Below the pieces are notes generated by a model, which saw nothing but the letters and a program-made list of their open reading frames with translations, did no database searches and was not told the DNA's origin. The translations under genes were made by a program, and so were the position numbers. A stretch of DNA of 64,000 nt from Microbacterium aurum (lineage in GTDB: Bacteria; Actinomycetota; Actinomycetes; Actinomycetales; Microbacteriaceae). Within the stretch, counting starts at the first letter, position 1. Every line of letters starts with the position of its first letter. The stretch lies in contig NZ_JAFBCQ010000001.1 of the NCBI RefSeq assembly GCF_016907815.1, positions 806,001 through 870,000 on the forward strand, given 5' to 3'. Below, in pieces: positions 26,899-36,880 of the stretch.

Positions 26899-29800
26899 TC
26901 AAGCGCTGACCGTGTCCGTGCTGATCGGGTCTGCGCTGGCGTCTACCCGGCGGAGGCGCGTGATCAGCTCGCTGACCTGTGCGTCGGTGAAGATCTCGTC
27001 CGGCCCCTGCGGTGCGAGCCCGTCGAACGGGTCTTCGTAGAGGCGCCGCGGGTCGAGATGGCCGGCGATCGTGAGCTGCTGGATGACGAGATCGACGAAC
27101 GCGTGCTGACGGTGGGTGAAACCCGGGGCGGCGACGAAATCGGCGAGCGTCTCCTCGACGGCCGACCGCTCCATGCCGACGATCGAGCGGATGAGGCGTC
27201 CGAGCCCGCCGGCTCCGCTCGCTTCGTCGTGGAGCTGATCGGGGTCGACGCCGCCAGCCGAGGTGAGAGCGCGTTCGAGCTCGGCGAGATCGACGGTCGT
27301 GAGCGGCCGCCCGGTACGCAGCCGGTGCAGCGCCACGTCGGAGCGGCCAGCCAGGAATCCCAGCATCTTGTCGCGGAAGGCACGCCGGTTGAGGCCCGGC
27401 ACGACCCGGGTGAGGGTGAGTTCGCGGGCGTCGGCGAGGGCGTCGTCGAAGTCGGTGTAGACGATGACCTGCTGCTCGCGGCCGACGAGACGCACGAGCT
27501 CGCGCAGCCGCAGGCGCAGCTGCTCCAGAGTCACCGCGTCGACGCCCTCCCACCATGCGGGGTCGGCGGCAGCATCCAGCAGTGCCGCGTGGGCAGCGAC
27601 AGCGGGGATGCTCCGCTGGTCGGCGAGTGCGCGCACGATGCCGAGCAGGCGGGAGAGGATGCCGGCGCGCACCGGTTCGCCTTCGGCCACGGCGACCTGG
27701 GCGGTGAGGACGAGCGCGTCGAAGCGTCGGGCGGCTTCGTCGGCATCCTGCTCCGCCGCGCTGGGGAGCCCGGCCAGCTCCGCCGCCGCCGTGAGATGCT
27801 CGGGCCCGAAGGCCGTCCAGGCGTCGAGGCCGGCGAACCGCTCGACAGCACGCAGGTGCCGGCGGACGATGAAGTTGTCGCGGTTCATACCGACGATCGC
27901 GCCGTGCAGGCGGGCGGCGAGTCCGGAGCGCAGCGCGGTGACCGCCGGGTCGTCGGCGGACCGCAGGAGGGCGAGCAGACGCGTGCGCAGGAGGAACGCC
28001 CGCTCCGACAGTGAGCGCGCCGTCGTCGCCGACGCCTCGGGAAGCTCCTCGTTGAAGAAGTCGATGTTGCCGCAGACGTCGAAGATGACGAAGTCGGCCT
28101 TGTCGTCGCCGGGACCGTAGAGGCCGGGCCGCAGCCGCGTGCCGCGCCCGACCATCTGCCAGAACTTCGTGGCGGAGTTCACCGGCTTGAAGAAGACGAG
28201 ATTGACGACGTCGGGGATGTCGATGCCGGTGTCGAGCATGTCGACGGAGATCGCGATGTCGGGCGCGGAGCCGGGCGTGGCGAAGGCATCGATGAGCGTC
28301 TGCGCGTACGGCCCCGAGTTGTGGGTGATCACGCGGGCGAGTGTGCCGCGCTGCTCCGGGTAATGGGCGTCGATGCGCGACTCGATGTAGTCGGCGTGGT
28401 GCTGGTTCTTGGCGAAGATGATCGTCTTGCCGAGCCGGTCGCCGCCGCCGACCCTTCGGCCCTCGGTGAAGAGCACCTCGAGCACTTTGTCGACGGTGTC
28501 CTCGTTGAACAGCCAGCGGTTCATGGCTGCCGCGTCGATGGCATCGGGAATCTCGCCGTCCTGCCACTCCAGCTCGTCCCACCGCTCCCGTTCCGCGTCG
28601 CTCAGATCGGCGTAGCGGATGCCGCGTGTCATGAACCCGAGGTCGATCGGGCGCGCGACCGGAGGGACGAGGTATCCGCCGGCGATCGCATCGTCGAGCT
28701 CGAACGCGTCGGTGGGAACGCCGTCGTCGAGATGGAAGAGGCGATAGGTGTTGTGGTCGACGTCCGCGCGCGGGGTCGCGGTGAGACCGACGACGAGGGC
28801 ATCGAAGTAGTCGAAGATCTCGCCGTATCGGTTGTAGATCGAGCGGTGCGCTTCGTCCACGATGATGAGGTCGAAGAAGCCCGGTCCGAAGCGGCGGCCG
28901 TCGTCGCCGGCGTCGATCAGGCCCATCACGGTCTGATAGGTCGAGACGAAGACGCGGCCGTCGCCGCCGCGGTCAGTGACGAGGTTGACGGGCGCGCTGT
29001 CAGGCAGATGCGTCTTGAAGGCGCCGACGGCCTGGTTGACCAGGGCGGTGCGATCGGCGAGGAAGAGCACGCGCTTGACCCAGTTCGCCCGTTGCAGCAC
29101 GTCGACCAGGGCGATGACCGTGCGCGTCTTGCCGGTGCCGGTCGCCATGACGAGCAGGGCGCGGCGTCGCTGGTGCTCGAACGCCTCGGTCACGGCGCGG
29201 ATCGCGCGCAGCTGATAGGGCCGCTCGACGATCGTCCGGTCGATGGCGGCGGTGGCCAGGGGCCCCAGCGATGCGCGCCGCTGGATCGCGAGAGCGAGCT
29301 GGTCCTTCGTCATGAAGCCCGACACGGGGCGCGGGGGATAGCGACGGTCGTCCCAGAGCCACGTCTCGTACCCGTTGGTGTAGTAGATCAGCGGCCGCTG
29401 CCCGTGATCTCGCTCGAGCGCGTCGGCGTAGACCTCGGCCTGCAGTCGGCCCTCTTTCGCGCTCTTGGTCGTGCGCTTCGCCTCCACGACCGCGAGCGGG
29501 CGGCCGTCATCGCCCCACAGGACGTAGTCGATCCTTCCGGTGCCGGATGCAGTGGGGATGCCGGTGACCGGCCACTCGCGATCGTCCGGGTTCTCGAGCA
29601 GCCAGCCGGCTTCGCGCAGCTGCAGGTCGATGAGGTCGCGCCGCGTCTCGGCCTCGGTCGCGAGGGTGGGGTCGGGAATCCCTCGCTCGGCGTTCGCCGT
29701 GTCGTTCGCGGACTTCGCCGCGGCGGCATCGGCCTGCAGGGCTACCAGCTGCTCGCGGAGTGTCGCGCTGGTCTCGCGCTCGGCGGCGAGCGCTCGCCGG

Positions 29801-30286
29801 GCCTCATCGAACGCCGCCTGGGTGCGTTCGAGGTCTTCCCGGGCGCGTCGGACCACGGTCGCAGGGGCGGGCGGCACCAGAGCGAAGTCGAAGGGCGCCG
29901 ACGGGGGAAGGTCGGGGTCGCCGTATCGGTGATCGAGCCAGCGACAGATGGTGTGCAGCTGTTCGAGAGCGCCGCGCGCGGCCGAGCGGCATGTCGTCGC
30001 CGCGATGAACCGCGTCGTTGCCGACACGTCGGACGATGCGCAGGCTGCCGTCCACGTTCGCACCGACGGCCTGGCGGAACGCCGGCTGCGATGTGAGGTT
30101 CGCGAACGAATCGTCGTACGGCCGGGAAAGGGACTCGGCGGCGTAGATCCACTCGGTGAACATCTCGCCGGCCCGCCGGGTGTAGGTGGCCGAGGCGCGG
30201 GGGTCGCTCCGCAGGTACGACTCAGCGCGGGATGCCGCCTCCCAGACGGTCGGCCAGCGATCCCGGACGAAGTCGAAGTTCCCCAC
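26899..30286 (-). pseudogene. hsdR: Type I restriction endonuclease subunit R, frameshifted near its N-terminus
   Basis: The motor and nuclease subunit of a type I RM system. The family's N-terminus (GNFDFVRDRWPTVWEAASRA, then PYDDSFANLTSQPAFRQAVG and VRRVGNDAVHRGDDMPL) starts at GTG 30286, preceded by GGGAG. The rest (ARGALEQLHTICRWLDHRYG onward) is one frame away. Deleting one of the two C bases at 29982-29983 joins them as DDMPL-AARGALEQL, giving 1128 residues. Then come the nuclease site RIDYVLWGDDGRPLAVVEAK, helicase motifs MATGTGKT, VDEAHRS, GLTATPR and VGRGTRLRPG, and a C-terminal EcoEI-type region. As written, the large part (26899-30063) is open but lacks about 100 N-terminal residues. 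It may be inactive, or the base may be a sequencing error. Confidence 0.85.
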
Positions 30287-30348
30287 GAACGGCTCCCGGC
30301 GGCAGGCGCGGCCCTGCCCTCGGCTCATGCTAGCGAACGGCTCCGACG

Positions 30349-31686
30349 TCAGAAGGGTGCATCGCTGGCGGATGCCGGCATGAAGGCGACGGGTGGTGCG
30401 GGGGCGTCTTCGCGGTAGATCCGTCCGGTGGGCGAGGTCCATTCCAGGATCCCACCCGACAGTTGTCGGACTTTCCAGGGTGTGAACTGCTTCATCGAGT
30501 GATGTCGTTGGCAGAGGTGGGCGAGGTTCCATAGGGCGGTGGGGCCGCCTTTGGCGGCGTCGATGGTGTGGTCGATTTCGCAGCGGATGGCGGCGCGCCG
30601 GCATCCGGGCCATCGGCAGTGCTGGTCGCGGGCTTGGAGGAAGCGGCGTTGGGGCCAGGGCGTGCGGTAGCGGTCGACGGCGAGGACGGTGCCGTCGACG
30701 GGTTCGGTGAGTATGCGCGCCCAGGTGGGGGTGTTCGCGGCGAGGCAGCGTGCCGTGTCGGCGTCGATGGGGGAGCGCCCGACGAGGTCGGCGGGGCCGT
30801 CGTCGGCACCGAGGAGGGTGAGCGCGGGGACGATCACCTGCACCTGCGCGCGGATGGTGCCGAGGGTTCCGGGGGCGTCGCCGGTCGCGGTCGGGTCCAG
30901 GGCGGGGGCACCGGCGAGCAGGAGGTCGGCGAACACGTCGGCGCGGACCTCGTCGATGCTGCGGCGGTCGCGGTCAGCCGCGTCGAGATCGGTGTTCTCG
31001 CGTGCGTCGATGATGGTCTGCGCCTGCTGGGTGAGCCGATCCAGGATGCCGTCGCCGATGACGGTGGGGACGTCCGCGATGACCGTGGATATGCCGTGTC
31101 GCCCCGGGATGAGCCGAACCTTGCGGCCGTTCGCGGCTTCGCGGTGGCGTTCGGTGAACGATCGTTCCGCGGTGCGTTCGGCGAGGATCTCGAGCCCGGG
31201 CCGGACGCGGTTCGGGGTGTCGTGGAGGCACCGCTGGATCGCTTCGGCTTCGTACTCGCCGCGGCGCTGGACGGGTACGACCGAGCCGGCGTCGACGATC
31301 GCGCGCACGTGTGCACGGGTGATGCGGCCGGATTCCCAGGCGGTAAGGGCGGCGGGGTAACCCTCGACGATCTCGCGCGCCTCGCCGATCCGGGTCTGCA
31401 TGGTGCGGTCGGTGACCCGGGCCACACCGCCGAGCTCGGCGGCGATCGACCGGAGCGCCATGTCGTGCACCCGCACGGTGTCGCGGGCGCCCGATGCCTG
31501 CTTCTCGGCAAGCTGCCCCGCACGCGCCAACGCCCTCATCTCCGCGACCTGCGCGACCGCCAGTTGCGCCTGCACCGACTCGACGTCCGCGACGATCTCA
31601 GCGAGCACGGCGACATCGCCGTCACTGCTCGGCACCGATGCGAACTCGTCTTCCATACCTCCCATTGTGACGAGGGGTTCCGACAT
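30349..31686 (-). CDS. DUF222 / HNH endonuclease (13E12-type) protein
   Basis: About 445 residues, depending on start (ATG 31686, 31665 or 31656; none has a clear ribosome site). The N-terminal two-thirds is the DUF222 helical region (VADVESVQAQLAVAQVAEMR, EAREIVEGYPAALTAWESGR). The C-terminus has an HNH nuclease fold with zinc-type cysteines: CRWPGCRRAAIRCEIDHTID, then GGPTALWNLAHLCQRHHSMK. Such genes are numerous in actinobacteria and resemble mobile homing-type nucleases. Here it sits between hsdR and the IS elements, which fits an accessory insertion into the RM locus. The cellular role is unknown. Confidence 0.88.
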   Translation of the reverse strand: MSEPLVTMGGMEDEFASVPSSDGDVAVLAEIVADVESVQAQLAVAQVAEMRALARAGQLAEKQASGARDTVRVHDMALRSIAAELGGVARVTDRTMQTRIGEAREIVEGYPAALTAWESGRITRAHVRAIVDAGSVVPVQRRGEYEAEAIQRCLHDTPNRVRPGLEILAERTAERSFTERHREAANGRKVRLIPGRHGISTVIADVPTVIGDGILDRLTQQAQTIIDARENTDLDAADRDRRSIDEVRADVFADLLLAGAPALDPTATGDAPGTLGTIRAQVQVIVPALTLLGADDGPADLVGRSPIDADTARCLAANTPTWARILTEPVDGTVLAVDRYRTPWPQRRFLQARDQHCRWPGCRRAAIRCEIDHTIDAAKGGPTALWNLAHLCQRHHSMKQFTPWKVRQLSGGILEWTSPTGRIYREDAPAPPVAFMPASASDAPF

Positions 31687-31764
31687 CGGCGGAGCCGTTC
31701 GCCGGCCCCGATCACGGCGATGTCGGAGGTCTGGTGTGTCCTGTTCTACTGGCCATCGGCCGGT

Positions 31765-31787
31765 GGCGCACACCTGGGGTGTGCGCC
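31765..31787. promoter_or_regulatory. Perfect 10-bp inverted repeat upstream of the PASTA/Ltp gene
   Basis: GGCGCACACC (31765-31774), TGG, GGTGTGCGCC (31778-31787) end 22 bp before the ATG at 31810. This could be an operator or an RNA hairpin in the leader of the downstream gene. GAAAGGTG serves as its ribosome site. Confidence 0.4.
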
Positions 31788-31809
31788 CCTCACGACCGAA
31801 AGGTGTGTC

Positions 31810-32643
31810 ATGTCCGACAACAGCAACCCCTCGTCCGCACTGCCGCCCGCGGGCTGGTATCCCGATCCTCAGGGAGGCGACGCGCAGCGCTACTGGGACG
31901 GCGGGCAGTGGGCCGCGGCCGGTGCCACGCCTGGGGGGATCGCCGTCGCGGAGTCCGCCCGCCGGGTGCCGAAGTTACGCTGGTGGCAGTGGGCGCTACT
32001 CGCGCTGGGGCTCCTCGTGGTGATCGGCATCATCGCGGGAGTCGTGGGCGGTGGTCGCGGGGGCTCCGACGCGTCGGGCGACGGCGCGGCTCCCGTCGCG
32101 CAGCGAACGGATGCCGCGGAGGAGCCCGTCGAGCCGACCGAGAAGGTCATGGTGCCCGACATGGTCGGTTCGACGGTCGCCGAGGCACGCGCCATGCTCG
32201 CCGCGGCAGGTCTCACGCTCGAGGCCACGGATGCCGGCGATGACTGGGTGGTGACGTCTCAGCAGCCGAGCGCCGGGTCGCACCCGTTGGAGGGTCTGGA
32301 GCTCAGCATCACGAGCGAGGCCCCGAAGCCGGTGTACACGCTGGAGCAGCAGAATGCGCTGGAGCAGGCGCAGTCGTACCTGCAGTTCTCGTCGTTCTCT
32401 CGCCAGGGGCTCATCGATCAGCTGTCGAGCGAGTACGGCTCCGGATACCCGGTGGAGGTGGCGACGTGGGCCGCCGACACCGTGGGAGCGGACTGGAACG
32501 CGGAGGCCGTGGAGCAGGCGAAGTCGTACCTGGAGTACTCGTCCTTCTCACGGCAGGGCCTCTTCGACCAGCTCACGAGCCCGTACGGCAGCCAGTTCAC
32601 GGCCGACGAGGCGAACCACGCCCTCGCGGCCGTCGGCTACTGA
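31810..32643 (+). CDS. Membrane protein with DUF2510, PASTA and two Ltp repeats
   Basis: A 277-residue protein. Residues about 11-37 are a DUF2510 module (PPAGWYPDPQGGDAQRYWDG). A membrane helix follows at about 57-78 (WWQWALLALGLLVVIGIIAG), then a Gly/Ala-rich linker and a PASTA domain (VMVPDMVGSTVAEARAMLAA, about 112-178). The C-terminus has two tandem Ltp repeats of about 48 residues (ALEQAQSYLQFSSFSRQGLI and AVEQAKSYLEYSSFSRQGLF). Ltp repeats are known from the superinfection-exclusion lipoprotein of Streptococcus phage TP-J34. No lipobox is visible, so anchoring is by the helix with the repeats outside. Position in a defence island makes an anti-phage role possible but unproven. Confidence 0.85.
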   Translation: MSDNSNPSSALPPAGWYPDPQGGDAQRYWDGGQWAAAGATPGGIAVAESARRVPKLRWWQWALLALGLLVVIGIIAGVVGGGRGGSDASGDGAAPVAQRTDAAEEPVEPTEKVMVPDMVGSTVAEARAMLAAAGLTLEATDAGDDWVVTSQQPSAGSHPLEGLELSITSEAPKPVYTLEQQNALEQAQSYLQFSSFSRQGLIDQLSSEYGSGYPVEVATWAADTVGADWNAEAVEQAKSYLEYSSFSRQGLFDQLTSPYGSQFTADEANHALAAVGY

Positions 32644-32870
32644 TCGGATGCCGCTGCGTGCGGCCGGTCGTCGTTTTCGCGGCGGCCGGCCGCCAGGGGG
32701 AGGACGACCTCAGCGGTAGCTGACGGTGGTCGCGCCGACGGGTTGGGAATGCCGTCGGCCTGTGGGACGCTGGACCTGCAGATGGTCGGTGACAAGACGC
32801 CCAGGGGGTGTCTTCCGCAACGCGGGTAGCCGACCATCCGCGTGCTCACAGACCCGGGCTCTGAATTCAC
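32644..32870. other. Gene-free stretch left of the IS21 element
   Basis: The 227 bp between the Ltp gene and the transposon hold no recognisable gene or RNA; open frames on the minus strand have no family resemblance. The last 7 bp (32864-32870, AATTCAC) are the left copy of the IS21 target duplication. With the right flank after 36979, this was one continuous intergenic region before insertion. Confidence 0.5.
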
Positions 32871-33011
32871 TGTTAAGCCGGCGCTTCGGGTAGCGCCGGT
32901 GTAACGATCCGGTAGCGTGCGTGCGGGGATACGGTAGCGTTCCGACGGCGGGTTCGAGTATGACTCTCACCGCGGCCAAGGGCTGGTCGCTGGTGGAGAG
33001 GAACGTCGGCG

Positions 33012-34583
33012 ATGACGGACTACCGGCTTGTGATGGGCCTGCTGGTGCAGGGGTATGCGTATAGGCAGATCGAGGCGATGGCGGGGTGCTCACATCGCGC
33101 GATCGCTCGGGCCCGCCGGGTCCTCGACGAGGAGGGGTTCACGACGCGTGAGCAGGTCGATGGGCTGTCGCTCGAAGACATCGACAGACTGTTCGCTGAT
33201 GGCCGCAGGAGCGTGGTCGAGGAGTTCGTCCCGGTCGACATCGAGAAGGTCGTCGCGGCCAGGTTGGGGCGGAACAAGCCGCCGTTGAAGGTGTTGTGGG
33301 CCCGGTATCTGGAGACCGATGCCCCTGCCGGCGCGCGGCTCTATGGGTATGAGCGGTTCTGCCAGATTGTCGCGGAGCACGTCCGGGTCAACGATCTGAC
33401 GCTCCCGATCGCGCATGTTCCGGCGCACACGATGCAAGTCGACTGGGCGGGCACGCAGATGCACCTCACGGACCCGATCACGAGAGAGACGACGCGGGTG
33501 TCGGTGTTCGTCGCGTCGCTGCCGTTCTCCGGGATGGTGTTCGCCTATGGGTGTCTGGACGAGAAGCAGCCGGCCTGGCTGGACGCGCACCGCCGCGCGT
33601 TCGAGTACTTCGGCGGCGTCACGCAGGTGATCGTGCCGGACAATGCGTCGACCGCGTCGAACCAGATCTCCCGGACCGAGAAGGCCAGGGATGTGAACGC
33701 GGCCTATGCCGAGTTCCTGGAGCACTACCGAACGGCCGCGGTCCCAACTCGCTCATATCGGCCGCGTGACAGGGGGCATGTCGAGGCGGGGGTGAAGGTC
33801 GTCACGAACTGGGTGATCCACTACCTCGAAGGCCGGGTGTTCACGTCGCTGGACGAGTTGAACGTCGCCGTCGCCGCCCAGGTCGACGCGATCAACGATC
33901 GGACTCCGTTCCGTGGTGAGCAGCGGTCACGCCGCGACTGGTTCACCGAGCAGGAGAACGGCGAGTTGATCGCATTGCCTGCTCGTCATTGGGAGCCGGT
34001 GATCTGGCGGAAGGCGAAGGTTCACCGGGACTGGCATATCCAACTCGACACGATCAAGTACTCCGTCCCCTCCCGGTTCGCCGGGCTCAGCGTCGACGTC
34101 CGGATCATCGGGGAGCAGATCGACGTGCTCGCAGGTGGCGAGATCATCGCGACCCACCAGCAGGGGTCGCGCCGCAACGGCTACGTCACCGACCCCGAAC
34201 ACGCGCCCGTCCATGCCGAGTCGGTGTCGGGGCTTTGGACGCGCGGGTACTTCCTCCGGCAGGCCGCGAAGGTCGGCCCCGGCACGGTCGCTGCGCTGAC
34301 CCGGTTGCTGGATGGGAAGGTGATCGAGGCGCAGGGCTACCGGTCCTGCATGAACATCCTTGACCTCGGCAAGCGGGGCAGCAGGGTGCTCCTCGAGCAA
34401 GCCTGCAAGGGGCTGGTCGACGAGGACCCGCACCGGCAGATCACCTACACCGCCGTCAAGAACCGCATCGCCGCGCTCCGCGCCGGAGTCGACGCCCGCC
34501 CCACCGTCAGCGGCGAGATGGGGATCGTCACCGCGTCGCCGGCGGGCGTCCGCGCGCCGGGGGGTATCAGATGGTCTGTGTAA
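33012..34583 (+). CDS. istA: IS21 transposase IstA, 3' end interrupted by IS256-type insertion
   Basis: A DDE transposase of the IS21 family: N-terminal helix-turn-helix (VQGYAYRQIEAMAGCSHRAI, about residue 14), the rve catalytic core with HTMQVDWAGTQM (first Asp), QVIVPDNASTA (second Asp) and RPRDRGHVEAGVKV (Glu), then a beta-barrel and a basic tail. The reading frame enters the nested IS256 element at 34561 and stops at 34583, replacing the last 34 residues with seven foreign ones. Removing the nested element restores a 550-codon frame that ends in HLAGAGAFSLDAL... and stops at 36126, overlapping the istB start at 36119. The core may still be intact, but the tail is lost. Confidence 0.9.
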   Translation: MTDYRLVMGLLVQGYAYRQIEAMAGCSHRAIARARRVLDEEGFTTREQVDGLSLEDIDRLFADGRRSVVEEFVPVDIEKVVAARLGRNKPPLKVLWARYLETDAPAGARLYGYERFCQIVAEHVRVNDLTLPIAHVPAHTMQVDWAGTQMHLTDPITRETTRVSVFVASLPFSGMVFAYGCLDEKQPAWLDAHRRAFEYFGGVTQVIVPDNASTASNQISRTEKARDVNAAYAEFLEHYRTAAVPTRSYRPRDRGHVEAGVKVVTNWVIHYLEGRVFTSLDELNVAVAAQVDAINDRTPFRGEQRSRRDWFTEQENGELIALPARHWEPVIWRKAKVHRDWHIQLDTIKYSVPSRFAGLSVDVRIIGEQIDVLAGGEIIATHQQGSRRNGYVTDPEHAPVHAESVSGLWTRGYFLRQAAKVGPGTVAALTRLLDGKVIEAQGYRSCMNILDLGKRGSRVLLEQACKGLVDEDPHRQITYTAVKNRIAALRAGVDARPTVSGEMGIVTASPAGVRAPGGIRWSV

Positions 34584-36012
34584 GGGGTGAGGTTCATCTC
34601 GAAGGAGAACATCATGGAGACCATGGCTATCAGTCCGGAGCGCGAGGAGCGTCGTCGCCGGCAGAAGGAGCTCGCTGACCGGCTCAAGGCGTCGGGCGCG
34701 ATGGACGAGATCTTCGCTCAGATCGACGCCGGCGAGCCCCTCACGGGCGAGCACGGCCTGATCGGTGGAATGCTCAAGGCCGCGCTGGAGCGCGGGTTGG
34801 AGACGGAGCTGACCGAGCACGTCGGCTACGAGCGCGGCGACGCGGAGGCCTCGTTGCACCCGAACTCCCGCAACGGCACGAGCGCGAAGACGGTCGCGAC
34901 CGAGATCGGAGACATCGAGCTGGCCGTCCCGCGGGACCGGGCTGGGACGTTCACCCCGATGCTGGTCCCGAAAGGGCAGCGCCGGCTGGACGGCCTCGAT
35001 GGGATGATCATCTCGCTGTACGCGGGCGGGATGACCGTCCGCGACATCCAGCACCACCTCGCCTCGACGCTGGGCACGGACCTCTCGCACGAGACGATCT
35101 CGAAGATCACCGACCAGGTCGCAGACGAGGTCCTGGCCTGGCAGACCCGTCCGCTGGACGCGCTGTATCCGGTGATCTACCTGGACGCGATCGTGGTGAA
35201 GGTCCGCGACGGCGGCCACGTGCGGAACAAGGCCGCGCATATCGCCGTCGGTGTCGACATGGACGGCATCAAGCACGTCCTGGGAATCTGGGTGCAAGCG
35301 GTCGAGGGTGCGAAGTTCTGGGCGGCCGTGTGCGCCGAACTCGCCAACCGCGGCGTCCGCGACGTGCTCATCGTCTGCACCGACGGGCTGACCGGGTTCC
35401 CCGAAGCGATCGAGGCCACCTGGCCGCAAGCGACCGTGCAGACCTGCGTCGTGCACCTCATCAGGGCAGCGATGCGGTTCGTGAACTACAAGGACCGCAA
35501 AGCCGTGGCCGCAGCGCTCAAGCCGATCTACCAGGCGGTGAACGAGGACGCCGCGCTCGAAGCGCTGACCGAGTTCGCGGACTCCGACCTCGGCAAGCGC
35601 TACCCGTCGGCGGTGAAGACGTTCCAAGACGCGTGGGACCGGTTCACGCCGTTCCTCGCGTTCCCGCCCGAGCTGCGCCGGGTGATCTACACCACCAACA
35701 GCATCGAGTCGCTGAACTACCAACTACGGAAAGTCACCAAATCCCGAGGGCATTTCCCCAACGATGCCGCCGCCGTCAAGCTGCTCTGGCTGGCGATCTG
35801 CAACATCGAGGACAAACGAGCCCGAGACCGGCTCAAGGAACGAGGCAAGCCCTCCGAACAGCGCAGAGCCGAGCCCCGACTCATCGAGGGAGCCGTGACC
35901 ACGAACTGGAAGAAGGCCCTCGAACAGCTCGCCCTCGCCTACCCCGACCGCATCGAACCCCACCTGTAATCAAACCGACACCAAGCCGCTTACACAAAAG
36001 TCTTGACACGCC
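34561..36012 (+). mobile_element. IS256-family (mutator-type) insertion sequence
   Basis: An element of about 1452 bp inside istA. Its imperfect ends read GGGGTATCAGATGGTCTGTG on the left and, on the opposite strand, GGGCGTGTCAAGACTTTTGT on the right; both continue into TGTGTAAG. CGCGCGCCGG flanks it on both sides (34551-34560, 36013-36022), consistent with the 8-9 bp duplication of this family plus chance identity. It carries a single, complete transposase gene. Confidence 0.88.
34614..35969 (+). CDS. IS256-family (mutator-type) transposase
   Basis: A 451-residue transposase that appears intact. The RNase H-like DDE core has Asp in YPVIYLDAIVVKV (about residue 190), Asp in VLIVCTDGLTGFPEAI (about 257) with the mutator C/H signature in ATVQTCVVHLIR, and Glu in VIYTTNSIESLNYQLRK (about 365). 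The N-terminal half has the MULE-type region GMLKAALERGLETELTEHVG and PRDRAGTFTPMLVPKGQRR. ATG 34614 follows GAAGGAGAAC; an in-frame ATG-like start at 34587 has no ribosome site. The element may still be mobile. Confidence 0.92.
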   Translation: METMAISPEREERRRRQKELADRLKASGAMDEIFAQIDAGEPLTGEHGLIGGMLKAALERGLETELTEHVGYERGDAEASLHPNSRNGTSAKTVATEIGDIELAVPRDRAGTFTPMLVPKGQRRLDGLDGMIISLYAGGMTVRDIQHHLASTLGTDLSHETISKITDQVADEVLAWQTRPLDALYPVIYLDAIVVKVRDGGHVRNKAAHIAVGVDMDGIKHVLGIWVQAVEGAKFWAAVCAELANRGVRDVLIVCTDGLTGFPEAIEATWPQATVQTCVVHLIRAAMRFVNYKDRKAVAAALKPIYQAVNEDAALEALTEFADSDLGKRYPSAVKTFQDAWDRFTPFLAFPPELRRVIYTTNSIESLNYQLRKVTKSRGHFPNDAAAVKLLWLAICNIEDKRARDRLKERGKPSEQRRAEPRLIEGAVTTNWKKALEQLALAYPDRIEPHL

Positions 36013-36118
36013 CGCGCGCCGGGCCATCGGGACACCAGCCGCGCGCACCTAGCCGGCGCAGGGGCGTTCAGTCTCGACGCGCTCCGATCAGCCGGCAGCC
36101 AGGCGGGAGGCGGCCACG

Positions 36119-36880
36119 ATGCTTGACCAACACCTCACCCCCGACGACATGGCCTTGTTCACCCGGCTGCGGATGACCGCGTTCGGGGAAGCGGTGATCG
36201 ACATCGCGAACGACCCGACCTACGACCAGTGGACGTTCTCGCAGAAGATCCGCCACGCTCTCGAGCAGGAGACCGCTGCCCGCACCGAACGGCGCGTGTT
36301 GAAGCTACTGAAAGCGTCGCGGACACCGAACCCGGCCGCCTGCGTCGAGGACATCCATTACCTCGACGGGCGCAATCTGAACCGGGAGCTCGTCGCCCGG
36401 CTCGCTGCCTGCCGCTGGATCGACCAGACCCACAACCTCGTGATCCTCGGCAAGTCCAGCGTCGGGAAGTCCTACCTCGCACAAGCGCTTGTGAACGCCG
36501 CCTGTCGGCGCGACTACTCAGCCCGCTACTACCGGCTCGACGACCTCGCGAATCAGCTCGCCGTCTACCACCGGCAAGACGCGCAGCGCCTCACGTTCCT
36601 GACCGGCCTGCACACCTGCGACCTGCTCGTACTCGACGACTTCCTCACCACCCCGATCACCGGGGAGACAGCCGCCGATCTGCTGAACATCCTCGCCGCT
36701 CGTGAAGGACGAGGCTCGACTGTCGTGACCAGCCAGTTCGATCCCGAGGACTGGTATCGGTCGCTGCACGACGCGGTCATCGCCGAGTCCATCCTGAACC
36801 GCATCGTCAGCAACGCCGAACTCGTCCAACTCGACGGGCCGAACATGCGCCGCCACACCCACACTGAGACGGCCAGCTGA
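36119..36880 (+). CDS. istB: IS21 helper ATPase IstB
   Basis: A 253-residue AAA+ ATPase that selects targets and stimulates IstA. It has Walker A in LVILGKSSVGKSYLAQALV (about residue 102), Walker B in CDLLVLDDFLT (about 170) and sensor residues in VTSQFDPEDW. Walker A differs slightly from the common GPTGVGKT form but keeps the P-loop GK[ST]. The start ATG overlaps the restored istA stop. With IstA truncated by the nested element, the IS21 copy may be unable to move unless IstA is supplied elsewhere. Confidence 0.92.
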   Translation: MLDQHLTPDDMALFTRLRMTAFGEAVIDIANDPTYDQWTFSQKIRHALEQETAARTERRVLKLLKASRTPNPAACVEDIHYLDGRNLNRELVARLAACRWIDQTHNLVILGKSSVGKSYLAQALVNAACRRDYSARYYRLDDLANQLAVYHRQDAQRLTFLTGLHTCDLLVLDDFLTTPITGETAADLLNILAAREGRGSTVVTSQFDPEDWYRSLHDAVIAESILNRIVSNAELVQLDGPNMRRHTHTETAS

